A stretch of DNA of 8,463 nucleotides from OMOG01 sp041485845 (GTDB lineage: Bacteria; Acidobacteriota; Terriglobia; Bryobacterales; Bryobacteraceae), in NCBI GenBank assembly GCA_041485845.1, contig JBGPKH010000382.1:1-8463 (forward strand), written 5' to 3'. Positions within the stretch are counted from its first letter, which is position 1. Every line of letters begins with the position of its first letter. Positions 1-5,548 of this stretch are shown here, piece by piece. The notes below the pieces were generated by a model. The model was not told the DNA's origin, ran no database searches, and saw only the letters and a list, made by a program, of their open reading frames with translations. The translations under genes and the position numbers were made by a program.

Positions 1-1
1 C

Positions 2-925
2 GATCCGGACGTCGAGCGCCTCGAACAGATGCTCACTCCCCTGCGCTACCGCCATCGCGCCGAGCTGGTGCGCGAAGCGCGCCCGCGGCCGCGCGTCTGG
101 TGGGCCGCCGCAGCCGCCGTGATCCTCGCTGCCGTCGCCACCTGGCAGGCCGGCGTTCGCCCATCCCCGGCTCCCGCGTGGCAGATCGCCAGCGTCGAAG
201 GCGCGGCGCACCTGGGCAGCGACAATGCCACCATCGCCATGTCCTTACGCGGCGGCCAGACGCTGCGCACCGGCAGCGATGCCCAGATCACCCTTCAATC
301 CGACGAGATGGGCCAGATCGACCTCGGCCCGGACTCCGAGCTGCGCTCCTCCACCTACCGCCAGCTCAAGCTGAACCACGGCCTGCTGCATGCCTTCATA
401 TGGGCGCGCCCCGGGCTGTTCCAGGTGGATACTCCGTCAGCCCGCGCCATCGACCTGGGCTGCGAGTACACCATCAACGTGAACCCCGCGGGCGACGGCC
501 TGCTGCGCGTCTCCAAGGGATGGGTGGCGTTTCAATACAAAGGACACGAATCGTTCATTCCCGCGGGCGCCGCGTGTGTCACGCGCAAACGCCAGGGCCC
601 CGGCATTCCGTATTATGAGGATGCTCCCGAGCCGTTGCGCCAGGCGTTGAGCGTGTTCGAAGCGGGCGATCCCACCACTGCGCTCGACGGCATTCTTGCC
701 GTCGCCCGTCCGCGGGACGGCCTCACGTTGTGGCACCTGCTGACGCGGGTTCCCGCGGCTGATCGCGGCCGCGTCTTCGACCGTCTTGCCGAGCTGGCGC
801 CACAGCTTCCCGATGTGACGCGCGAAGGCGTGCTCCGCCTCGACCCGCACATGATCGACCGCTGCTGGGACACCCTGAATCTGGAAAACACCGAATGGTG
901 GCGCGGCTGGGAAAGGAAGTGGTGA
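2..925 (+). CDS. FecR-domain membrane protein, 5'-truncated
   Basis: The frame is open from base 2, and the nine residues before the first Met (29) read DPDVERLEQ, which fits this family's cytoplasmic N-terminus, so the true start probably lies left of the window. Numbered from Met 29, residues 1-23 are Arg-rich and cytoplasmic, about 24-41 form one hydrophobic membrane segment (VWWAAAAAVILAAVATW), and about 74-190 form a FecR-type beta domain in the periplasm. Visible FecR features are GGQTLRTGS (75-83), a beta repeat around 85-105, VDTPSARAIDLGCEYTINV (133-151) and IPAGAACVTR (177-186). Residues 200-285 are helical and resemble a TPR/HEAT-like tail, ending in a Trp-rich WWRGWERKW. FecR-family proteins regulate ECF sigma factors or sense surface signals; in Acidobacteriota such genes often follow an ECF sigma gene, which could lie upstream but is not visible. 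The FecR assignment is firm; the signalling role is inferred. It ends 3 nt from the convergent oxidoreductase. Confidence 0.85.
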   Translation, partial: DPDVERLEQMLTPLRYRHRAELVREARPRPRVWWAAAAAVILAAVATWQAGVRPSPAPAWQIASVEGAAHLGSDNATIAMSLRGGQTLRTGSDAQITLQSDEMGQIDLGPDSELRSSTYRQLKLNHGLLHAFIWARPGLFQVDTPSARAIDLGCEYTINVNPAGDGLLRVSKGWVAFQYKGHESFIPAGAACVTRKRQGPGIPYYEDAPEPLRQALSVFEAGDPTTALDGILAVARPRDGLTLWHLLTRVPAADRGRVFDRLAELAPQLPDVTREGVLRLDPHMIDRCWDTLNLENTEWWRGWERKW

Positions 926-928
926 GCC

Positions 929-2011
929 CTACTTCAGCTTCACCGCCCGTCCGGTCTGGATCGACTCCTTCGCCGCTTCGATGATCTCCACCACTCCGAC
1001 GTTAATGTCCAGCGCCGTGATCCCCTCGATCGGTTTGTTCCCCTTCATGGCATCCACCATGAACGAGATGGGGTCGGCCTTTTCCGGCGGCAGCGCAACC
1101 AGTGGAACCTCGGAGGGCTGCCCGCGTTCCGGACGCACCTCCACCTTCTGCCGCGTCATGTACACGCTGCCGCGCGTGAGCTTGCCATCGGTCCCGGTGG
1201 TTGACCCGAAGACTTCCACATCCTGAAAGCTGCGCGGCAGGTCCCAGCTTCCTTCGAAGATACTGATGCCCGTGGGATAGTGCAGCATCATCGCCGACGA
1301 ATCTTCCACCTTGGGGAACGTCTGCGGCCGCACGTGGATCGCCTCGGCATACACGCTCTCCGGCCGCCCCATGTACCACAGCGACCACAGCGCGTTGTAG
1401 CACCCGAAATCCACCAGCGCGCCGGCGCCGTTCTTTTCGGGGTCGGTGAGCCATTCGAAGAAGAACCTGCCGGCGCCGCCCGATCCCGGCCCGCCATGCC
1501 CCACGATCCCGTGCAGCCGCCACGGCTTGCCGATCGAGCCCGAATCCACCTGCTTTTTGGCCTCCAGGTTCGCCGGCCACCACGCCATCTGGTAATTGCA
1601 CATCACCTTGATGCCGTGCTTTTTCGCCAGATCGGCAATCGCCAGCGCATCCTTATAAGTAGACGCCAGCGGCTTTTCGTAAATCAGGTTGATTTTGCGC
1701 GGGGCGCATTCCCTGGCGATCTCCAGGTGCCGGTTGTTCTCCACGAAGGCCCACACGATGTCGGGCTTGGTCGAGTCCAGCATCTTCCTGTAATCGTCGA
1801 AGAAGGGAATGTCCTTGGCGCCGCGAGTCTTGGCCTCGGCCACCAGGTCGGGAATGGTCTCCGCAATTCCGACCAGCTTCACCTGCTGGTTTTTGACGAT
1901 GGCCGGCAGGTTCGACCCGTAGTGCGAATGCACCAGCCCGACGATCGCGATCTTGTACTCCTGGGCCATGGCCGGCAGCGCGGCCAGCAGGAAAAATACG
2001 GCTCTCCACAT
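929..2011 (-). CDS. Exported Gfo/Idh/MocA-family oxidoreductase
   Basis: This 360-aa protein has an N-terminal Rossmann fold and a C-terminal alpha/beta substrate domain. Residues 1-16 (MWRAVFFLLAALPAMA) look like a Sec signal peptide cleaved before Gln17; there is no twin arginine. The nucleotide-binding turn is degenerate: IAIVGLVHSHYGSN (21-34) instead of GxGxxG. The family's EKP motif is intact (E112-K113-P114, in YEKPLAS). Around 198-205 the sequence is ALVDFGCY, so the frequent D-x-x-x-H active-site pair is D201/Y205; Zymomonas glucose-fructose oxidoreductase also uses Tyr there. The reaction is probably NAD(P)-dependent oxidation or reduction of a sugar or polyol; the substrate cannot be read from sequence. 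The ATG at 2011 follows AGGA (2022-2019) with a 7-nt spacer and gives the intact signal peptide. It lies 17 nt downstream of the hydroxyacid dehydrogenase gene, very likely co-transcribed. Family assignment is sure; export is probable. Confidence 0.92.
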   Translation of the reverse strand: MWRAVFFLLAALPAMAQEYKIAIVGLVHSHYGSNLPAIVKNQQVKLVGIAETIPDLVAEAKTRGAKDIPFFDDYRKMLDSTKPDIVWAFVENNRHLEIARECAPRKINLIYEKPLASTYKDALAIADLAKKHGIKVMCNYQMAWWPANLEAKKQVDSGSIGKPWRLHGIVGHGGPGSGGAGRFFFEWLTDPEKNGAGALVDFGCYNALWSLWYMGRPESVYAEAIHVRPQTFPKVEDSSAMMLHYPTGISIFEGSWDLPRSFQDVEVFGSTTGTDGKLTRGSVYMTRQKVEVRPERGQPSEVPLVALPPEKADPISFMVDAMKGNKPIEGITALDINVGVVEIIEAAKESIQTGRAVKLK

Positions 2012-2028
2012 GGCTTGATCCTATGGCT

Positions 2029-2973
2029 TCATCCTATCACGACGTGCTCGGGGCGACCAGATAAGAAGGCCCAAATATTCTCCACCGCCATGCGCAGCCC
2101 AGCCTCCAGCGCTTCCGGCGTGACGCCCGCGCAGTGCGGCGTGATCGCGACGTTCGCCAGCTTCGTGAGCGGATGGCCCGCGGGCAGCGGCTCGGTCGTG
2201 AAGACATCGAGGCCCGCGCCCGCGATCCGGCCGCTCGACAAAGCCTCGATCATCGCCGGCTCGTCGACGATCGCCCCGCGCGACGTGTTGATCAGGATGG
2301 CGCTTTTCTTCATGAGCGCGAACTGCGGCGCGCCGACAAAGCCCACGGTCTCGGGCGAAAGCCGCAGGTGAAGACTTATCACGTCGCTCGTACGGTACAG
2401 GTCGTCGAGTTCCACCAGCTCCACGCCCGCCACCGGACGCGGATGCATGGTCCATGCGATTGCCCGCATCCCGATGGCCGCCGCCAATCGCGCGAATTGC
2501 GTGCCGATCGCGCCCAGCCCGACGATCCCGCACGTCTTTCCGCGCAGTTCCACCGATTGGCCGCGGGCCCATTCGCCGCGCCGCGTGGCGGCATCCACGT
2601 GCGGGATGCGGCGGGCCACCGCCAGCAGCAACGCCAGTGCGTGCTCGGCGATCGAGACCGCGGATACGCCCGGCGTGTTGGTGATTGCGACCCCATGCCG
2701 CGCGGCGGCTGCGAGGTCGACGTTGTCCGTCCCCGTGCCCCACAGCGAGACGAGCCGTAATCGCGGGCAGGCATCGAAAACCCGCGCGCTGAATTTGGAA
2801 GACGAACGAATATTGAGCACCAGCTCGGACGAACCGATCCGCTCGATCAACCGTTCTTCCGACGCCGGAAGCGAGTCGTAGTAATCCAGTTCCGCCCGTG
2901 CCGCCAGCTCCGGCCACACTGCGCTGGCCGCCAGCACAGGCGGCGCATCATCCGGAATTGAGATCTTGGTCAT
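2029..2973 (-). CDS. D-isomer-specific 2-hydroxyacid dehydrogenase
   Basis: This 314-aa protein is full length for the D-2-hydroxyacid dehydrogenase family (phosphoglycerate dehydrogenase, glyoxylate/hydroxypyruvate reductase and relatives), which interconverts 2-keto acids and D-2-hydroxy acids with NAD(P)H in the cytoplasm. The catalytic domain is split (about 1-100 and 285-314) around the Rossmann domain. The dinucleotide turn is G152-L-G154-A-I-G157. The catalytic triad is R232 (in NTSRGAIVDE), E261 (in VFTTEPLP) and H280 (in ITPHCAG), with normal spacing. At the end of the second Rossmann strand, where NAD-specific members usually have Asp, it reads AIAWTMHP (171-178) with no acidic residue, so NADP use or relaxed specificity is possible. 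It has no ACT domain, so it is not a long-type SerA. The ATG at 2973 has a good GGAGAG (2986-2981) 7 nt upstream. The oxidoreductase gene follows after 17 nt. The exact substrate is unknown. Confidence 0.93.
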   Translation of the reverse strand: MTKISIPDDAPPVLAASAVWPELAARAELDYYDSLPASEERLIERIGSSELVLNIRSSSKFSARVFDACPRLRLVSLWGTGTDNVDLAAAARHGVAITNTPGVSAVSIAEHALALLLAVARRIPHVDAATRRGEWARGQSVELRGKTCGIVGLGAIGTQFARLAAAIGMRAIAWTMHPRPVAGVELVELDDLYRTSDVISLHLRLSPETVGFVGAPQFALMKKSAILINTSRGAIVDEPAMIEALSSGRIAGAGLDVFTTEPLPAGHPLTKLANVAITPHCAGVTPEALEAGLRMAVENIWAFLSGRPEHVVIG

Positions 2974-2980
2974 CAGTTGT

Positions 2981-2986
2981 CTCTCC
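2981..2986 (-). promoter_or_regulatory. Ribosome binding site of the hydroxyacid dehydrogenase gene
   Basis: GGAGAG on the minus strand, 7 nt before the ATG at 2973. It supports that start. It begins only 2 nt past the foot of the palindrome at 2989-3010, so folding of that hairpin could influence access to it; this effect is inferred. Confidence 0.6.
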
Positions 2987-2988
2987 GT

Positions 2989-3010
2989 GGACAGGCCAGG
3001 AGGCCTGTCC
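2989..3010. repeat. Perfect 9-bp inverted repeat with 4-nt loop
   Basis: GGACAGGCC (2989-2997), loop AGGA, GGCCTGTCC (3002-3010). The stem is perfect and GC-rich and its right foot touches the TAG stop codon (3010-3012) of the permease gene. It nearly fills the 36-nt gap between the permease and dehydrogenase genes. No T-run follows it on either strand, so it is not a canonical intrinsic terminator. It could be a REP-like dispersed palindrome, a processing or mRNA-stabilising hairpin, or a weak terminator. The structure is directly visible; its role is open. Confidence 0.7.
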
Positions 3011-5412
3011 TACTCCTCCCTCAACAACTCCATCGGCGCGGCACGCGACGCGCGGCGCGACGGCCCCAGCGCAGCCCCCACGCTAACCGCGACCACCAGG
3101 GCAACCACGGCCGCAATGCTCACCGGGTCCGCGGCGGCCACGCCATAAAGCAGCCCCTTTAAGAGCGGGCTCGCCAACCAAAACACCGTAACCCCCGCGG
3201 CCGTCCCTCCCGCCGCAAGCCGCAATCCGTGCCCCAGCACCAGCCCGCGAATCTCGCTCGCCGTAGCGCCGAGCGCCACCCGAATCGCCATCTCGCGCGA
3301 CCGCTCGGAAGCCCGAAACGCCACAATCCCGTACACCCCGACCGCCGTCAGCAGCAGCGCCAGCAGGCCGAATCCTCCCACCAGCCGGATCGTCCCACTG
3401 CGGCTTCCGAGGTTGCGCTCCACCACCAGTTGCAGCGGTCTCACTGCAACGCGTTGGATGCGCGGATCCTGCTCCGCCACGGCATTCGAAATCGTCCGTG
3501 CCACTCCCGCATCCGTGCCGCGCGTGCGGATCGCATATACTCCGCCATCCATCCCCACTTGCGTCACCGAAAGAAAGATCTCGGGGATCGGCTCGTGGTC
3601 GAGGTTGGCCTGGCGCGTGTCGCCCGCGACTCCCACGATCTCCCAGGTCACGCCCAGCGGATTCAGGTCGCTCACCCACCGCACGTCCAAGAGCGTCCCC
3701 AGCGCCCGCCGTCCGCGTAGATACGTGCGCGCGAACGTCTGGTTCACGATGGCCACGCGGTGCTCGCCCGCGCGATCGTCTCGCCACGAAAAGTCGCGCC
3801 CCTCGATCAGCGGTATCCCCATCGCCGCGAAGTACCCCGGTGTGGCGGCGTTCACCCACGACCGGGGCCGCTGCGGAATCGGAATATGTGCGCCCCAGAT
3901 CTGAAGCGATCCTCCCGGTCCGATGGTTCCGCCGATCAACGGCAGCCGATGCGCCGCGCCCGCGCTTGCCACCCCCGGCGCCTCGCCCAGCCTCCGCAGC
4001 AATTCCCGGTGAAACGCGATCTCTTTGAGCGTGGTGTCGTAGCGCTTCTCCGGCAAACCGATTCCGAACGACAGCGCATGCGCGGTTTCGAAGCCCGGAC
4101 TGGTCGCCAGCAGGCGGAAAAAACTGCGCAGGAGCAGCCCCGCACTGAGCAGCAGCACCACGCTCAGCGCCACCTGGGTCAACACCAGCGCGCCGCGCAA
4201 TGTGTTGCGCGATCCCCGCGCGCTCTGCCGCCCGCCCGCCTTGATGAGCGCGGCGAGGCTGCCGTGGCGCACCAGCAGCGTCGGCGCTACGGCCAGCAGG
4301 ATGGTCAAAACCAGCGCCAGCGCCGCCGCGAACCCGAACGCCGTGCCGTCCAGACGCAGCGGCTCAGTCTGCCCGGCGCCCGGCACGAATTGCGGCACGA
4401 TGCGCAATACCACGTCCGCGGCGGCCAGCCCGCAAGCGGCGCCCGCGACGCTCAGCACCGCGGCCTCCGCGAAAAACTGACGCGCAATCTGTCCCATTCC
4501 CGCGCCCAACGACGCGCGGATGGCCATCTCGTGACTGCGCCCGAGACAGCGCGCCAGCACCAGCCCCGCGACGTTGGCGCACGCAATCAGCAGCAGCAGC
4601 GAGGCCGCCGCCACCAGCAGAAACAGGGGCTCGCGCCGGCTCCCCGTCATGACGTTTTCCAGCGGCTCGAGCCCGGCGGTTCGACCGCGATTGGTTTCGG
4701 GGTCCTCTGCCGCCACCCCCGCGGCGACGGACTCCAGTTCCGCCCTCGCCCGCGACAGACTGGTTCCTGCCTTCAGTCGCGCGATGGCCGCCTGCGATCC
4801 CAGCCGTCCGCAGCAGTAATCCTTGCGGCTGAGCGGAAGGAACGCGTCGGGCGCCACACGATCCATGGGATACTCGAACCCCGCCGGCATCACCCCGACG
4901 ATGGTGTGCGGCTCCTCGTTGAGCGAGACCTTGCGGCCAATCACGGCGGGGTCCGACGAGAACATCGTCCGCCACAGCCGCTCGGTGAGCACGATCACGC
5001 GCGCGCCGGCCACTTCCTCGTCTTCGCGAAACGTCCGGCCGAGGGCCGGCGGCGCCTCGAGCACATGGAAGAACTCCGCCATCACCATGCCCGTCTGGAT
5101 CACCGTGACGGGATCGCGATCGCCTACGGTCAGGCCGAACGATCGCGGCTGATACACCGCCATCGCCTCGAACAGCCTGGTACGCTCCCGCCAGTCGAGC
5201 AGGTTTCGTTCGGCCACGCCGCGCGGCTTGCGGTCCACCGTAGTCTCGTAGAGCGCCACGAGGCTTGGCGGATCGGGGTAGGGAAGAGGCTTGAGCAACA
5301 GCGCATGCAAAGCCGAAAAGGCGCCGGTGTTCGCCCCCACCCCCAGCGCCAAGGTCGCGATCGTGGAGACGGCAAACACCGGCGCCCGCACGATCGAACG
5401 AATGGCTTTCAC
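3010..5412 (-). CDS. ADOP-family MacB-like ABC transporter permease
   Basis: This 800-aa protein has two MacB/FtsX permease modules fused in tandem, the architecture of the 'acidobacterial duplicated orphan permeases' (ADOP). Module 1: membrane segment about 12-36 (with LALGVGANT), periplasmic MacB core about 40-260, then membrane segments about 263-288, 312-336 and 358-381. Module 2: segment about 405-430, periplasmic core about 435-670, then segments about 677-698, 730-750 and 764-784. Each module carries the coupling-helix signature, EMAIRASLGA (295-304) and EMAIRVALGA (707-716). The C-terminus PMELLREE is typical. No ATPase gene is nearby, hence 'orphan'. MacB relatives couple cytoplasmic ATP hydrolysis to periplasmic work; the substrate is unknown. 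The start is GTG (5412) preceded by AAGGCAGG (5428-5421) with an 8-nt spacer, and gives the usual N-terminus. An adjacent Cys pair (200-201) lies in periplasmic domain 1. It is divergent from the peptidase gene and 36 nt upstream of the dehydrogenase gene. Confidence 0.93.
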   Translation of the reverse strand: MKAIRSIVRAPVFAVSTIATLALGVGANTGAFSALHALLLKPLPYPDPPSLVALYETTVDRKPRGVAERNLLDWRERTRLFEAMAVYQPRSFGLTVGDRDPVTVIQTGMVMAEFFHVLEAPPALGRTFREDEEVAGARVIVLTERLWRTMFSSDPAVIGRKVSLNEEPHTIVGVMPAGFEYPMDRVAPDAFLPLSRKDYCCGRLGSQAAIARLKAGTSLSRARAELESVAAGVAAEDPETNRGRTAGLEPLENVMTGSRREPLFLLVAAASLLLLIACANVAGLVLARCLGRSHEMAIRASLGAGMGQIARQFFAEAAVLSVAGAACGLAAADVVLRIVPQFVPGAGQTEPLRLDGTAFGFAAALALVLTILLAVAPTLLVRHGSLAALIKAGGRQSARGSRNTLRGALVLTQVALSVVLLLSAGLLLRSFFRLLATSPGFETAHALSFGIGLPEKRYDTTLKEIAFHRELLRRLGEAPGVASAGAAHRLPLIGGTIGPGGSLQIWGAHIPIPQRPRSWVNAATPGYFAAMGIPLIEGRDFSWRDDRAGEHRVAIVNQTFARTYLRGRRALGTLLDVRWVSDLNPLGVTWEIVGVAGDTRQANLDHEPIPEIFLSVTQVGMDGGVYAIRTRGTDAGVARTISNAVAEQDPRIQRVAVRPLQLVVERNLGSRSGTIRLVGGFGLLALLLTAVGVYGIVAFRASERSREMAIRVALGATASEIRGLVLGHGLRLAAGGTAAGVTVFWLASPLLKGLLYGVAAADPVSIAAVVALVVAVSVGAALGPSRRASRAAPMELLREE

Positions 5413-5420
5413 TCCTTTTT

Positions 5421-5428
5421 CCTGCCTT
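5421..5428 (-). promoter_or_regulatory. Ribosome binding site deciding the GTG start of the permease
   Basis: AAGGCAGG on the minus strand, 8 nt before the GTG at 5412-5410. No ATG in frame is available nearby upstream, and the resulting N-terminus starts with the short cytoplasmic helix expected before the first membrane segment. A second GGA abuts the GTG but is too close to act as the Shine-Dalgarno. Confidence 0.5.
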
Positions 5429-5447
5429 GCCGCAAACCAAAAATCAT

Positions 5448-5474
5448 CCGTCCCACCACTATACAGTGGGACGG
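5448..5474. promoter_or_regulatory. 27-bp dyad, candidate operator/promoter in the divergent region
   Basis: The 136-bp region between the divergent permease and peptidase genes contains a perfect 9-bp inverted repeat, CCGTCCCAC (5448-5456) and GTGGGACGG (5466-5474), separated by 9 nt. An alternative inner dyad, CCACT-ATAC-AGTGG (5456-5469), shares its bases. Read on the minus strand, the centre contains TATAGT (5464-5459), a plausible -10 box about 47 nt before the permease GTG, but no convincing -35 lies at the proper distance. ADOP genes are often found with PadR-type repressor genes (recalled family context); none is in the window. An operator, a 5'-UTR hairpin and an unrelated palindrome all remain possible. 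The symmetry is directly seen; the function is inferred. Confidence 0.4.
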
Positions 5475-5540
5475 GCCTATGCTCGCCGCCGCCTTGCCCG
5501 TCATCAGGCCAGCACGTTCGCGAAGCAGGGCGCTATCCTA

Positions 5541-5545
5541 AGGAG
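5541..5545 (+). promoter_or_regulatory. Ribosome binding site of the M14 peptidase gene (short spacer)
   Basis: AGGAG, part of TAAGGAG, lies only 3 nt before the ATG at 5549. The spacing is shorter than ideal, but this start alone gives a signal peptide at the exact N-terminus, so it is preferred over the longer upstream open frame that would begin at 5291 inside the permease gene. Confidence 0.55.
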
Positions 5546-5548
5546 TCT

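Noticed and set aside
7..28. Taking Met 29 as the true start of the FecR-domain protein
   Set aside because: The frame is open to the window edge, the preceding residues DPDVERLEQ look like family sequence, and no Shine-Dalgarno precedes the ATG.
1280..2371. A 363-codon open frame on the plus strand across two dehydrogenase genes
   Set aside because: It spans the junction of two genes with clear catalytic motifs on the other strand and has shadow-like composition.
2989..3010. Canonical rho-independent terminator
   Set aside because: The stem is strong but no T-run follows on either strand, so it is listed as an inverted repeat.
5534..5539. TATCCT as a -10 box for the peptidase gene
   Set aside because: It lies about 10 nt from the start codon, overlaps the ribosome binding region and has no -35 partner.
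3760..5541. A 593-codon open frame on the plus strand, antisense to the permease
   Set aside because: Its translation is rich in Arg, Gln, His and Pro with no domain-like pattern. It mirrors the permease in a GC-rich codon context, where antisense frames stay open by composition.
5291..5548. N-terminal extension of the peptidase frame by 86 codons
   Set aside because: It would overlap the permease gene and bury the signal peptide. The ATG at 5549 has AGGAG upstream and begins exactly at the signal peptide.
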